Part shown: piece by piece, positions 52,490-62,622 of the stretch
Position numbering within the stretch: position 1 is the stretch's first letter
Layout: each line of letters opens with the position of its first letter
Assembly (NCBI GenBank): GCA_024743275.1
Contig: JANSWW010000004.1
Location: forward strand, 186,001-250,000
DNA from: Alphaproteobacteria bacterium
Lineage (GTDB): Bacteria > Pseudomonadota > Alphaproteobacteria > JANSWW01
Direction: 5' to 3'
Length of the DNA: 64,000 nucleotides
Notes under the pieces: generated by a model
What the model saw: only the letters and a program-made list of their open reading frames with translations
Databases searched by the model: none
Told to the model about the DNA's origin: nothing
Translations under genes and position numbers: made by a program

Positions 52490-53671
52490 ATGTCAGAGAC
52501 CTTCAGCATAGCCCAGCGCTTTGGCGGACGCAGCACCCCCCCGACGATTTTGCAGGTTCTTCCCGCCCTCGAAACGGGTGGCGTGGAACGCGGCACGGTG
52601 GACATGGCGAAGGCGATGGCCGAGGCCGGTTGGACCCCGCTGGTCGCTTCCGCCGGCGGGCCGATGGTGCGCGAACTGGACCGTGCCGGCGTCGAGCACA
52701 TCGAGCTGCCGGTCGACAGCAAGAATCCGATCCGCATGCGGATCAACGCCGACAGGCTGACCGACCTCTGTTACGCCCGGCAGGTCGATATCATCCATGC
52801 CCGCTCCCGGGCGCCCGCCTGGCCGGCGCTGTGGGCCGCGCGGCGGCGCAAGATCCCGTTCGTCACCACTTTCCACGGCACCTACGGCCACAGCAACGCG
52901 CTGAAAAGGCTCTATAATTCAGTGATGGTCCGGGGCGACCGGGTGATCGCGGTCAGCCATTTCATCGCCGACCATATCGCCCAGGTCTATCATGCCGAGG
53001 CGAAGAAGGTCCGGATCATCCCGCGCGGCATCGACCTCACCGTCTTCGATCCGGACCGGACGACCGCCGAGCGGATGATCCGGCTCTCCACCGAATGGCA
53101 GCTCCCGGACGGCATGCCCATCGTCATGCTGCCGGGAAGGCTCACCGGCTGGAAGGGCCAGACGGTGCTGATCGAAGCGATGGCCAAGCTGAAGGATCGG
53201 GGAGTTTTGGCCCTGCTGGTCGGCTCGGATCAGGGCCGGGAGGCGTATTCGGCGGACCTCCACAAGCTGATCAAGGACCGCGACCTGCAGGGCAAGGTCC
53301 GGCTGGTCGGCGACTGCCGCGACATGGCGGCGGCCTATAAGCTCTCCGACGTGGTGGTCAGCGCCTCGACGGAGCCTGAAGCGTTCGGCCGGGTGGCGGT
53401 GGAGGGCCAGGCCATGGGCCGCACCGTGGTCGCGACCCAGCATGGCGGCGCGACCGAGACGGTGCAGCACGGCAAGACCGGCTTCCTGGTGACCCCGGGG
53501 GACGCCGACGCGCTCGCCGAGACGATCGCCAAGGCCCTCGACATGGACGACGCCGCCCGGACCCGGATGCGCGACGCCGCCCGGCGCCACGCGGTGAAGG
53601 TCTACGACAAGCAACTGATGGCGATGCGCACGCTCGCCGTCTACGAGGAGCTGCTGGAGGGACCCTCTTGA
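52490..53671 (+). CDS. GT4 glycosyltransferase
   Basis: The 393-residue GT-B enzyme has an N-terminal domain with LQVLPALETGGVERGTVDMAKA, typical of lipopolysaccharide-type family 4 transferases. HARSRAPAWPAL and FVTTFHGTYGHSNALKRLYN follow. The donor domain has MLPGRLTGWKGQTVLIEAM near 215 and STEPEAFGRVAVEGQAMGR near 300 (EX7E). ATG 52490 is chosen; an in-frame TTG four codons earlier is possible. Probably envelope polysaccharide synthesis; sugar unknown. Confidence 0.87.
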   Translation: MSETFSIAQRFGGRSTPPTILQVLPALETGGVERGTVDMAKAMAEAGWTPLVASAGGPMVRELDRAGVEHIELPVDSKNPIRMRINADRLTDLCYARQVDIIHARSRAPAWPALWAARRRKIPFVTTFHGTYGHSNALKRLYNSVMVRGDRVIAVSHFIADHIAQVYHAEAKKVRIIPRGIDLTVFDPDRTTAERMIRLSTEWQLPDGMPIVMLPGRLTGWKGQTVLIEAMAKLKDRGVLALLVGSDQGREAYSADLHKLIKDRDLQGKVRLVGDCRDMAAAYKLSDVVVSASTEPEAFGRVAVEGQAMGRTVVATQHGGATETVQHGKTGFLVTPGDADALAETIAKALDMDDAARTRMRDAARRHAVKVYDKQLMAMRTLAVYEELLEGPS

Positions 53672-53804
53672 GATCGCGGCGAAGGCGACACAGCGAGCTA
53701 CCCGCCTTGAACAACGCGGGATTGCCCTCTTCCGCCTTGACCAAACGGGCGCGAATCGTACTCTGCGCGATCCGTAGCCAAACAGCGATTTGTAGAGAGT
53801 TTCC

Positions 53805-55718
53805 ATGCCCGTGATCACCCTGCCCGACGGCAGCACCAGATCCTATGACGGCCCGGTCCGCGGCGACGAGATCGCCGCCTCCATCGGCGCCGGCCTCGCG
53901 AAAGCCGCCCTCGCCGTCCGTGTCGAAGGCACGCTGAAGGATCTGGACACGACGATCACGGAAGACAGCACCGTCGCCATCGTCACCGCCAAGGACCCCG
54001 ACGCGCTGGAACTCATGCGCCATGACGCCGCCCATCTCTTGGCCGAGGCGGCGAAGGAACTGTTCCCCGACGTGCAGGTGACCTTCGGCCCGGCGACGGA
54101 AAACGGCTTCTATTATGACTTCGCCCGCGAGGACCCGTTCTCGACCCACGATCTCGAAAAGCTGGAACAGCGCATGCGCGAGATCGTCGACCGGAACGAG
54201 CCGATCACCCGCGAGGTGTGGAGCCGGGACCAGGCGATCGAGTACTTCTCCTCCATCGGCGAGAAGTATAAGGCCGAATGGATCCCCGAGATCCCCCAGG
54301 GCGAGGAGCTGAAGGTCTACTCCCAGGGCGCGTTCACCGATCTCTGCCGCGGTCCCCACCTGCCGTCCACAGGCAAGCTCGGCAAGGCGTTCAAGCTGTT
54401 GCGCGTCTCCGGCGCCTATTGGCGGGGCGATGCAAACAACGATCAGCTTCAGCGGATCTACGGCACCTGCTTCCCGACCCAGAAGGAGCTGGACGCCTAT
54501 CTCCACATGCTGGAGGAGGCCGAGAAGCGCGACCACCGCAGGATCGGCCGGGAGATGGACCTGTTCCACATGCAGGAGGAGGCGCTCGGCTCGACCTTCT
54601 GGCATCCGCGCGGCTGGACGCTCTATCGCGAGATCGAGGGCTATATGCGGCGCAAGCTGGACAGGGCCAACTATCACGAGATCAAGACGCCGCAATTGGT
54701 CGACCGGTCCCTGTGGGAGGCCTCGGGCCATTGGGAGAAGTTTCGCGAGAACATGTTCTCCAGCCACACCGAGGACGGCCGCATCTTCGCGCTGAAGCCG
54801 ATGAACTGCCCGGGCCATGTCCAGGTGTTCAAGCAGGGCATCAAGAGCTACCGCGATCTGCCGCTGCGCTTCGCCGAGTTCGGCTCCTGCCATCGCTACG
54901 AGCCCCATGGCGCGCTGCACGGCATCATGCGGGTGCGGAACTTTACCCAGGACGATGCCCACATCTTCTGCACCGAGGATCAGATCACGGCGGAATCGAT
55001 CGACTTCTGCGACCTCCTGCAGGACATCTACCGCGACTTCGGTTACCAGGACGTCCGGGTGAAGTTCTCCGACCGGCCGGAAAAGCGGGCCGGCAGCGAC
55101 GAGACCTGGGACCGCGCCGAAGGGGCGCTCAAGGAGGCGGTCGAGGCCGCCGGCCTGCCCTACACCATGAACCCCGGCGAAGGCGCCTTCTACGGCCCGA
55201 AGCTGGAGTTCGTCTTGCGCGACGCCATCGGCCGGGACTGGCAGTGCGGCACCCTGCAGGTCGATTTCGTGCTGCCGGAAAGGCTCGATGCCCATTACAC
55301 CGGGGAGGACGGGGAACGGCATCGTCCGGTGATGCTGCACCGGGCCATCCTCGGCTCGTTCGAGCGCTGGATCGGCATCCTGATCGAGCAGCACGCCGGC
55401 CGCTTCCCGCTGTGGCTCGCCCCGACCCAGGCCGTGGTCGCGACGATCACCTCGGACGCGGACGACTATGCGACGGAGGTCCGCGACGCCCTGCGCGCGG
55501 CCGGCATCCGGGCCGAGACCGATCTGCGCAATGAGAAGATCAACTACAAGGTCCGAGAACACAGTCACGCCAAGACCCCGGCGATCTTCGTGGTCGGCAA
55601 GCGGGAAGCGGAGGAAAAAACCGTCGCGATCCGCCGATTGGGTACGCAAAAGCAGGAAGTTCTTGCGCTTAGCGACGCGGTGACTAGATTCTGCGAGGAA
55701 GCACAGCCGCCGGCGTGA
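53805..55718 (+). CDS. thrS: Threonyl-tRNA synthetase
   Basis: The 637-residue class II synthetase has an N-terminal TGS domain (1-60), an editing domain with [10 protein letters not shown] near residue 73, and the catalytic core. Zinc ligands are Cys in [10 protein letters not shown] near 335, His in YEPHGALHG near 368 and His in [11 protein letters not shown] near 512. A C-terminal anticodon-binding domain (about 530-637) follows. The length is standard. It lies 127 bases before infC on the same strand, the usual order. Confidence 0.97.
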   Translation: MPVITLPDGSTRSYDGPVRGDEIAASIGAGLAKAALAVRVEGTLKDLDTTITEDSTVAIVTAKDPDALELMRHDAAHLLAEAAKELFPDVQVTFGPATENGFYYDFAREDPFSTHDLEKLEQRMREIVDRNEPITREVWSRDQAIEYFSSIGEKYKAEWIPEIPQGEELKVYSQGAFTDLCRGPHLPSTGKLGKAFKLLRVSGAYWRGDANNDQLQRIYGTCFPTQKELDAYLHMLEEAEKRDHRRIGREMDLFHMQEEALGSTFWHPRGWTLYREIEGYMRRKLDRANYHEIKTPQLVDRSLWEASGHWEKFRENMFSSHTEDGRIFALKPMNCPGHVQVFKQGIKSYRDLPLRFAEFGSCHRYEPHGALHGIMRVRNFTQDDAHIFCTEDQITAESIDFCDLLQDIYRDFGYQDVRVKFSDRPEKRAGSDETWDRAEGALKEAVEAAGLPYTMNPGEGAFYGPKLEFVLRDAIGRDWQCGTLQVDFVLPERLDAHYTGEDGERHRPVMLHRAILGSFERWIGILIEQHAGRFPLWLAPTQAVVATITSDADDYATEVRDALRAAGIRAETDLRNEKINYKVREHSHAKTPAIFVVGKREAEEKTVAIRRLGTQKQEVLALSDAVTRFCEEAQPPA

Positions 55719-55832
55719 TTTGGGGTGCCTGTTGGGGTATAGTACCCCGCCGGGTCAGTCATGGGCCGGAAGTTGCCCGTATCGTTTTGAACAGGATAAT
55801 CGCACGCCCTTTCCAGGGATGGACGGGCGACG

Positions 55833-55841
55833 TAAGGAGGT
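55833..55841 (+). promoter_or_regulatory. Perfect Shine-Dalgarno that sets the infC start
   Basis: TAAGGAGGT is fully complementary to the 16S anti-SD over nine bases. It lies 4 bases before an in-frame ATA codon and 19 before the first downstream ATG. This spacing supports initiation at ATA 55846. Confidence 0.8.
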
Positions 55842-55845
55842 ATCC

Positions 55846-56382
55846 ATAGCTAGAGGACCAATGGGCGCGCCGCCGCAAAAAGAAGGGCCGCGCGTCAATG
55901 ATATGATCACCGCAGATCCCGTCCGTCTCGTCGACGCCGACGGGGAACAGGCCGGCGTCGTTCCGCTGCGACAGGCCCTGATGGCCGCCGACGAGGTGGG
56001 TCTCGATCTGGTGGAAGTCTCACCGGGCGCACAGCCGCCCGTGTGCAAGATCCTCGATTACGGCAAGTATAAATACGAGGCCCAGAAAAAGAAAAACGAG
56101 GCCCGTAAGAAGCAAAAGACCATCGAGGTCAAGGAAATCAAAATGCGGCCCAACATCGACACGCATGACTATGACGTGAAGATGCGGGCGGTGAACAAGT
56201 TCCTCGACGAAGGCGACAAGGTGAAAGTCACCATGCGATTCCGGGGCCGGGAAATGGCCCACCAGGACATCGGCATGGGCGTCCTCCAGCGGGTCAAGGA
56301 AGCCGTGGACGAAAAGGCCAAGGTGGAACAGCACCCGAAAATGGAAGGCCGTCAGATGATCATGGTGATCGCGCCGCGTTAG
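55846..56382 (+). CDS. infC: Translation initiation factor IF-3 (ATA start)
   Basis: The 178-residue IF-3 binds the 30S subunit and checks initiator tRNA and start codon. N-domain GPRVNDMI (residues 20-27), [25 protein letters not shown] linker entry near 58-80, the Lys-rich linker [11 protein letters not shown], and the C-domain end ([12 protein letters not shown]) are all present. The start is ATA, 4 bases after a perfect SD; the next ATG is six codons on and poorly placed. infC is known for AUU, AUC or AUA starts that let IF-3 repress its own synthesis. rpmI and rplT, usually next, are absent here. Confidence 0.9.
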   Translation: MARGPMGAPPQKEGPRVNDMITADPVRLVDADGEQAGVVPLRQALMAADEVGLDLVEVSPGAQPPVCKILDYGKYKYEAQKKKNEARKKQKTIEVKEIKMRPNIDTHDYDVKMRAVNKFLDEGDKVKVTMRFRGREMAHQDIGMGVLQRVKEAVDEKAKVEQHPKMEGRQMIMVIAPR

Positions 56383-56510
56383 GCGCACGATTGTAAACGG
56401 GACCGGAGTCCGGCGCCGAATAGGGACGGCCGGGTCCGGCCCGAATACTTCTTTTCCTCCCCCATCCGTTCCGCTAGGCTTTTGACGCGTAAAGGTTTTC
56501 GGGAGCGCCG

Positions 56511-57809
56511 ATGAACCGGCCCGATGCGATCGTCAAGGTCCCCTGGTCAACACCTGTCTATCGAGAATTCAGCGGGCCCCATCCGATGATGATGAGCCTT
56601 GCGGGATCCTTTCCGGGTATCCGCTTCGATTTCGATCTGCCGGAGCCCGGGCCGGACGACCTGGAGCGGGCCGCCGACGAGCAACGTGCGCTCACCCGGG
56701 CGCTGACCCCTCTCGCCGCCCCCGATCTGGTGGCCCGTTTCGTCGAGTCCCGCGGGCTCGCCTCCCAGGCGATGATCCGTCCGCCCCACGATCTGGTGCT
56801 GCACCACAGCATGCCGTTCACCTTCGGCCAATCGCCCTGGTGCATCCATATCGAGGAAATCGTCACGCTTTTCGCCCCGTTCCTGTGGCACGGCAAGTCC
56901 GCCGGGGTCGCGGCCCGGGACGTGCCGGTGATGCCGCTTGTCCGCGCCCTGCTGGAGTCGCCGGCCTGCCGGTTCATCTCCAGTCACCTCTCCCACAGCG
57001 CCGACTGGCTCGGGACTGTTTTCGACAGTGAGATCATCCGGGCGAAGTCCCGCCACATCCCCTTCGGCGTCGACTTCCCCGAGACCCCGGCCCAGGCCAT
57101 CGACGCCGAGATCGCCAGGCGAAACGCGAAGGCGGACGATGCGCCGGTCCGCTTCCTGTTCACGAATTCTTGGTCGCAGGATCCGAACAGTCTTTTGGTA
57201 CGGGGCGGTCTCGATGCGCTGCTCGCCTTCGCCGAGGTGCTGAAAAACCGCCCGGACTGGACGCTCACCGTCCGTTCCAGGCTCCCGACCGAGCTGCTCG
57301 GCGAGGATTTCGGGGGTTTCGTGAAGAGCATCCCCAATCTCAGCATCATCGACACGCCGATCTCGGATGCGGAGATGGCGGCCCTCTACCTCGATGCCGA
57401 TATCTATCTCCTACCCTCCGTCGGCCTGCATACGGTATCGATCTTGCAGGCGATGTATTTCGGCGCCGTCCTCATCGCGTCGGACGCCCCGGCGGTCGAC
57501 GAATATGTCACACAAGACGTCAACGCCGCGGTGGTCCCGGGCCGGGAGAATGTCTTCTCCTGGTATGGCGAGGACGGGCTGTTGAACCAGACCTTCGATC
57601 CCCTCTTCCAGGGGGTCGATCAGAAATTCACGGAGCGTTTGTTCCAGACCATGTTGACCCTGGGCGACGATAGAGCGCGGCAGAAAAGGCTGCGGAACAC
57701 GGCAAGGCGGTTCGTGCTGGACCGCCACGGGCTCGGCCCCTGGCAGTCCGGGTTCGAGAAACTGTTGCGCGATGCCCTCGGTACCGGTGGAAAAGGGGCG
57801 CGGGCATGA
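56511..57809 (+). CDS. Glycosyltransferase-like protein (GT-B)
   Basis: The 432-residue protein has a GT-B outline. A divergent N-terminal half has VLHHSMPFTFGQSPWCIHIEE near residue 98 and CRFISSHLSHSADWLG. The donor half has FLFTNSWSQDPNSLLVRGG near 215, LSIIDTPISDAEMAALYLDADIYLLPSVGLHTVSIL near 285 and the EX7E-like region is weak. It overlaps the epimerase gene by 4 bases (ATGA), so the pair likely builds and attaches one sugar. No signal peptide. Confidence in the exact family is modest. Confidence 0.65.
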   Translation: MNRPDAIVKVPWSTPVYREFSGPHPMMMSLAGSFPGIRFDFDLPEPGPDDLERAADEQRALTRALTPLAAPDLVARFVESRGLASQAMIRPPHDLVLHHSMPFTFGQSPWCIHIEEIVTLFAPFLWHGKSAGVAARDVPVMPLVRALLESPACRFISSHLSHSADWLGTVFDSEIIRAKSRHIPFGVDFPETPAQAIDAEIARRNAKADDAPVRFLFTNSWSQDPNSLLVRGGLDALLAFAEVLKNRPDWTLTVRSRLPTELLGEDFGGFVKSIPNLSIIDTPISDAEMAALYLDADIYLLPSVGLHTVSILQAMYFGAVLIASDAPAVDEYVTQDVNAAVVPGRENVFSWYGEDGLLNQTFDPLFQGVDQKFTERLFQTMLTLGDDRARQKRLRNTARRFVLDRHGLGPWQSGFEKLLRDALGTGGKGARA

Positions 57810-58798
57810 CGAGGGCGAGCACTCCGCGCCGCCGGTTGTTGGTGACAGGGAGCACGGGCGTACTCGGCGCCGCCTTTAAGACCGTGCAGCAGGAGTATCC
57901 CGGCTACACTTTCCTGTTCGCGACGCGATCCGATGTCGACCTCACCGATCCGGCGGCGACCACGGCCTATTTCCGGGACCAGGCTGTGGACGACGTCATC
58001 CATCTGGCGGCGATCAGCGGCGGCATTCAGCTCACCAGCCGCTACCCCGCCCAGATCCTCCGCGAGAACGTCCTCATGACCCTAAACGTCATGGAAGCCG
58101 CAAGGGCGACCGGAGTCGGGCGGCTGGTCATGACGCTCTCCAACGGGATGTATCCGGCGGACCGGGACGCCTTTTATTCGGAGGACCGTATCCATGACGG
58201 CCCGCCCCATGACTCCAACTATTCATACGCCTTCGCCAAGCGCCTGATCGAACCGGCGATCCGGGCCTATCGCACCCAATACGCCATGCGGGTGATCGGC
58301 TTGGTCCCAAGCGGGATATTCGGCGAGGACGACAACTACAACGCCCATGACGCGACCTGGATCGCCGGGCTGATCAGCCGTTTCTGCGAGGCCGCCGACA
58401 GCGGCGGCGACGTGGTGATCTGGGGCGACGGATCGCCGGTGCGGGAACTGACCTACGCGCCGGAGATGGCACGCGCCTATATGTGGTGTCTGGAAAACCA
58501 TGATTCGGCCCGGATCCTCAACATCGGCTCGTCCCAGGCCTATTCCATCGCCGAGGTCGCCCAGATGATCGCCGACATCCTCGGCATCGATCGGGCGCGT
58601 CTGAGATTCGACGTTTCGAAGGCCCGTGGCGTCGACCGCCGGGTCTGCGACAACGGTGCTTTCATCGGACTGTCGGGCTTCCGGTTCGGCGATCTCAGAT
58701 CCGGCCTGACGAAGACCCTGGACTGGTACCGCGCCCGCCTCGCGGACGCGCCGGCGGAGATCCGCAAGCAACCCCGCATGCGGGCGGAAGACGGCTGA
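57806..58798 (+). CDS. NAD-dependent epimerase/dehydratase (GDP-fucose synthase-like)
   Basis: The 330-residue SDR enzyme has the NAD(P) motif LLVTGSTGVLGAAF near residue 11, VIHLAAISGG near 65, and the catalytic YxxxK in SYAFAKRL near 140. NIGSSQAYSIAEVAQMI is the extended SDR C-terminal pattern. The overall wording resembles GDP-L-fucose synthase (WcaG/Fcl) and related sugar reductases. It overlaps the glycosyltransferase-like gene. It may make a deoxysugar for a surface glycan. Confidence 0.85.
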   Translation: MTRASTPRRRLLVTGSTGVLGAAFKTVQQEYPGYTFLFATRSDVDLTDPAATTAYFRDQAVDDVIHLAAISGGIQLTSRYPAQILRENVLMTLNVMEAARATGVGRLVMTLSNGMYPADRDAFYSEDRIHDGPPHDSNYSYAFAKRLIEPAIRAYRTQYAMRVIGLVPSGIFGEDDNYNAHDATWIAGLISRFCEAADSGGDVVIWGDGSPVRELTYAPEMARAYMWCLENHDSARILNIGSSQAYSIAEVAQMIADILGIDRARLRFDVSKARGVDRRVCDNGAFIGLSGFRFGDLRSGLTKTLDWYRARLADAPAEIRKQPRMRAEDG

Positions 58799-58810
58799 CC
58801 GACCTACCCC

Positions 58811-60445
58811 CTAAAGTGCCCGGGCCTGATCGCGCAGCACGAATTTCTGCACCTTGCCGGTCGACGTCTTCGGCAGCTCCTGGAAGATCACCGTCTTTGG
58901 ACATTTGTAATGGGCGAGATTGTCCCGACAGAAGGCGATGATCTCCTCGGCCGTGGCGTCCTGCCCGGACTTCAGGGTGACGAAGGCGCAGGGGGTCTCG
59001 CCCCACTTCTCGTCCGGCCGGGCGACCACCGCCGCCTCCGCCACCGCGTGGTGCCGGTAGAGTACGCCCTCCACCTCGATGGTCGAGATATTCTCCCCGC
59101 CAGAGATGATGATGTCCTTCGAGCGATCCTTGAGCTCGACATAGCCGTCCGGATGCATGACGCCGAGATCGCCGGTGTGGAACCAGCCACCGGCGAAGGC
59201 CTCCTCGGTGGCGGTCGGGTTCTTGAGATAGCCCTTCATGACGATATTGCCCCGGGTCATCACCTCGCCCATGGTCTCCCCGTCCGCCGGCACCGGCGCC
59301 ATGGTCTCCGGGTCGAGCACGGCAAGGTTCTCCTGGACGACATATTTGACCCCCTGCCGGGCCTTCACCTTGGCCTGATCCTCAACCGGCAGATCGTCCC
59401 AGGCCTCCTTCCAGGCGCAGACCACGGCCGGACCATAGATCTCGGTCAGCCCGTAGACATGGGTCACCTTGATGCCCAGCGTCTCCATCGCCTCGATGAC
59501 GCTGGCCGGCGGCGGCGCGGCGGCGGTCATCATTTCGACCGATTGGGGGAAGTCGCGCTTCTGATCGGCCGGCGCGTTGACCAGCATGCCCATGACGATG
59601 GGCGCGCCGCAGAGATGGGTCACCCCGTGATCGGCGAAGGCGTCGAACATATGGGGCGCGTCGACCTTGCGCAGGCAGACGCTGACCCCGGCGATGGCCG
59701 CCATGGTCCAGGGGAAGCACCAGCCATTGCAGTGGAACATCGGCAGGGTCCAGAGATAGCGGGCATGGTTCGGCATGCCCCAGGTCACCACATTGCCCAG
59801 CGCGTTGAGATAGGCGCCGCGATGGTGATAGACGACGCCCTTCGGGTTCCCCGTCGTCCCGCTCGTATAATTGAGGGCGATACAATCCCATTCGTCAGCC
59901 GGCGGCTTCCAGGCGAAGTCCGGATCGCCGGAGGCGATGAAGTCCTCGTATTCGATCTCGCCGAGGCGTTTCCCACCCGTCCCTCCGAAAGGTCCTTCCG
60001 GGTCGTCGGCATCGATGACAAGCGGTTTCTTCTTCACCATGGCCAGCGCCTCTTCGATCACCGGGGCGAACTCCGTGTCGGCGATCAGCACCTTGGCTTC
60101 GCCGTGTTCGAGGATGAAGGCGATGGTCGCGGCGTCGAGCCTGGTGTTGAGCGCGTTGAGGACGGCGCCGGTCATCGGCACGCCGAAATGCGCCTCATAG
60201 ATCGTCGGGGTGTTCGGCGCCATGACCGCCACCGTGTCCTCCCGCCCGATGCCCCGCTTGGCGAGCGCCGAGGCGAACCGGCGGCAGCGCGCATAGGTCT
60301 CGGCCCAGCTCCGTTGGGTCTCGCCGTGAATGAGCGCCGGATAATCGGGATAGACATGGGCCGACCGCTCCAGGAAGGAGAGCGGCGTCAGCTGCACGAA
60401 GTTCGCCGCGGTCTTATCAAGCCCATGGGCATAGGGTGACGTCAT
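58811..60445 (-). CDS. Acyl-CoA synthetase (DmdB/medium-chain type)
   Basis: The 544-residue AMP-forming ligase has YTSGTTGNPKGVVYHHRG near residue 190 (P-loop), YGLTEIYGP near 330, FHTGDLGVMHPDGY near 420, DRSKDIIISGGENIS and the catalytic Lys in KTSTGKVQK near 533. The pattern is that of 3-(methylthio)propionyl-CoA ligase DmdB and medium-chain fatty acid ligases. It is divergent from the propionyl-CoA synthetase-like gene, and both may serve short-chain acid use. Confidence 0.87.
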   Translation of the reverse strand: MTSPYAHGLDKTAANFVQLTPLSFLERSAHVYPDYPALIHGETQRSWAETYARCRRFASALAKRGIGREDTVAVMAPNTPTIYEAHFGVPMTGAVLNALNTRLDAATIAFILEHGEAKVLIADTEFAPVIEEALAMVKKKPLVIDADDPEGPFGGTGGKRLGEIEYEDFIASGDPDFAWKPPADEWDCIALNYTSGTTGNPKGVVYHHRGAYLNALGNVVTWGMPNHARYLWTLPMFHCNGWCFPWTMAAIAGVSVCLRKVDAPHMFDAFADHGVTHLCGAPIVMGMLVNAPADQKRDFPQSVEMMTAAAPPPASVIEAMETLGIKVTHVYGLTEIYGPAVVCAWKEAWDDLPVEDQAKVKARQGVKYVVQENLAVLDPETMAPVPADGETMGEVMTRGNIVMKGYLKNPTATEEAFAGGWFHTGDLGVMHPDGYVELKDRSKDIIISGGENISTIEVEGVLYRHHAVAEAAVVARPDEKWGETPCAFVTLKSGQDATAEEIIAFCRDNLAHYKCPKTVIFQELPKTSTGKVQKFVLRDQARAL

Positions 60446-60620
60446 TTCTTTCCTCCCGATCCGGTTTGTCCCGGCCGTCGCCGGTTGTGGGGTCCCGACC
60501 CTAGGTCATGATTATCAAAAAAGACCCTATTTCAAGCGGTGGACAGGTACGCTAAAGCTGTTTCATAAGAAAAATGGAAAGTGATGCGATCAGATGATGT
60601 CTCAGGGGGGAAGGTCATCC

Positions 60621-62525
60621 ATGTCCAGTTATCAAGAGGTCTATGACCGGGCGGCCGCCGATTTCGAAGGCTTCTGGGCCGAGGCAGCGCAGGAGATCGA
60701 CTGGTTCCAGCCGTGGACAAAGGTGCTGGACCGCTCCGGGGAACCGTTCAACAAGTGGTTCGTCGGGGCCGAAACGAACACCTGCTACAACTGCGTCGAC
60801 CGGCATGTGAAGAATGGGCGCGCCGATCAGATCGCCCTGATCTACGACAGCCCGGTCACGAACACGGTCAAGAAGTACACCTATGCCGAGGTTCTCGATC
60901 ACGTCTCCCGCCTGGCGGGCGCCATCGCTGCGGAAGGCGTGACCAAGGGCGACCGGGTGATCATCTATATGCCGATGATCCCGGAAGCGGCCTTCGCCAT
61001 GCTCGCCTGCGCCCGGCTCGGCGCGATCCACTCGGTCGTCTTCGGCGGCTTCGCCTCGAAGGAACTGGCGACCCGGATCGACGACGCGAAACCGAAGCTG
61101 ATCCTCTCGGCCTCCTGCGGGATCGAGGGCAACCGGATCGTCGAATACACCTCGCTGCTGCACGGCGCCGTCGATCTCGCAGAAAACAAGCCCGATGCCT
61201 GCCTGATCTTCGAGCGGCCGGAACACCCGGTCTCGCTCGACGGCATCTATAAGAACTGGGCCGCCGCCGTCGCCCATGCGGAGCCGGTGGACTGCACGCC
61301 CGTGCTCGCGACCGACCCGTCCTATGTGCTCTACACCTCCGGCACGACAGGGGTGCCGAAGGGCGTGGTCCGGGATACCGGCGGTCATATGGTGGCGCTC
61401 AAATGGTCGATGAAAAATGTCTACGACATCGATCCGGGGGAGGTGTTCTGGGCGGCGTCCGATGTCGGCTGGGTCGTCGGCCACAGCTATATCGTCTACG
61501 CCCCGCTGCTCCATGGCTGCACCACCATCCTGTTCGAGGGCAAGCCGGTCGGCACCCCGGATCCCGGCACCTTCTGGCGGGTGATCCAGGAGCACGGGGT
61601 GGTCAGCCTGTTCACCGCGCCGACCGCCTTCCGGGCGATCCGGCAGCAGGACCCGGAGGCGAAATATCTCGAGAAATACGACATCTCGAAAATGCGGGTG
61701 CTCTATCTCGCCGGCGAGCGCTGCGACACCGATACCCTGGAGTGGTCGAGCCAGACCCTCGGCATTCCGGTGATCGATCACTGGTGGCAGACCGAGCTCG
61801 GCTGGCCCTGCGTCACCAACCCGATGGGGATCGAGAAGCTGCCGGTCAAACCGGGCTCGCCGACCAAGCCGCTGCCCGGCTACGACATGCGGGTCCTGGA
61901 CGAGAACGGCAAGGAGATGGGTGCGGGCGAGATCGGATCGCTGGCGCTGAAATTGCCGCTGCTGCCCGGCACCTTCGCCACCCTGTGGGAGAACCCGGAG
62001 CGGTTCCGGTCGAGCTATTTCGAGGACTTCCCCGGCTATTACAAGACCGGCGATGCCGGCTATATCGACGAGGACGGCTATGTCTGGGTGATGGCCCGGA
62101 CCGACGACATCATCAATGTCGCCGGCCACCGGCTTTCCACCGGCGGCATGGAGGACGTGCTGGCCCAGCATCCGGACGTTGCCGAATGCGCGGTGCTCGG
62201 GATCTCCGACGCCCTCAAGGGCCAGGTGCCGCTCGGTCTGCTGGTCCTGAAGAATGGCGCCAACGAACCGCCGGAGGAGGTCCAGAAGGAGTGCATCGCC
62301 CTGGTCCGCGAGAAAATCGGCCCGGTCGCCGCCTTCAAGCTCGCGGTCGTGGTGCCGCGCCTGCCGAAGACCCGCTCCGGCAAGATCCTGCGGGCGACGA
62401 TCCAAAAGATCGCCGACGGCGAGCCGTTCAAGATGCCGGCGACCATCGACGATCCGGCGATCCTCGACGAAATCGCCGAGGCGCTGAAGCCGCTGGGCTA
62501 CGCCAAGGAAATGAAGGTGCTGTAG
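60621..62525 (+). CDS. prpE: Propionyl-CoA synthetase-like acyl-CoA synthetase
   Basis: The 634-residue ligase resembles PrpE/acetyl-CoA synthetase: YTSGTTGVPKGVVRDTGGH near residue 240, DVGWVVGHSYIVYAPLLHG near 285, WWQTELGWPC near 385, YYKTGDAGYIDEDGYVWVMARTDD near 473 and the acetylatable Lys in KTRSGKILRA near 590. The WFVGAETNTCYNCVDRHV start is typical of PrpE. The start MSSYQEVY at 60621 is preferred; AAGG precedes it. It activates propionate (possibly acetate) to the CoA ester. It is divergent from the other ligase gene. Confidence 0.87.
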   Translation: MSSYQEVYDRAAADFEGFWAEAAQEIDWFQPWTKVLDRSGEPFNKWFVGAETNTCYNCVDRHVKNGRADQIALIYDSPVTNTVKKYTYAEVLDHVSRLAGAIAAEGVTKGDRVIIYMPMIPEAAFAMLACARLGAIHSVVFGGFASKELATRIDDAKPKLILSASCGIEGNRIVEYTSLLHGAVDLAENKPDACLIFERPEHPVSLDGIYKNWAAAVAHAEPVDCTPVLATDPSYVLYTSGTTGVPKGVVRDTGGHMVALKWSMKNVYDIDPGEVFWAASDVGWVVGHSYIVYAPLLHGCTTILFEGKPVGTPDPGTFWRVIQEHGVVSLFTAPTAFRAIRQQDPEAKYLEKYDISKMRVLYLAGERCDTDTLEWSSQTLGIPVIDHWWQTELGWPCVTNPMGIEKLPVKPGSPTKPLPGYDMRVLDENGKEMGAGEIGSLALKLPLLPGTFATLWENPERFRSSYFEDFPGYYKTGDAGYIDEDGYVWVMARTDDIINVAGHRLSTGGMEDVLAQHPDVAECAVLGISDALKGQVPLGLLVLKNGANEPPEEVQKECIALVREKIGPVAAFKLAVVVPRLPKTRSGKILRATIQKIADGEPFKMPATIDDPAILDEIAEALKPLGYAKEMKVL

Positions 62526-62556
62526 GAGAACAAGGCCGAGCTTTCGCCTCCCCCAA

Positions 62557-62579
62557 CCCTCTCCCGCCAAGGGAGAGGG
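62557..62579. repeat. Palindromic intergenic repeat / possible terminator
   Basis: CCCTCTCCC and GGGAGAGGG (9 bp, 5-base loop) lie 31 bases after the prpE stop. The same core occurs in the 4773-4890 element. The hairpin could end prpE transcription but no U-run follows. Confidence 0.6.
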
Positions 62580-62622
62580 CGACTCGGTGCCAGCGAAGCC
62601 TGGTGACGGGGAACTCCTTGGC

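Noticed and set aside
56400-56460. Terminator after infC
   Set aside because: The stems (GGAC/GTCC and GGCC/GGCC) are only 4 bp each, and the T-rich stretch begins about 10 bases later; too weak to list.
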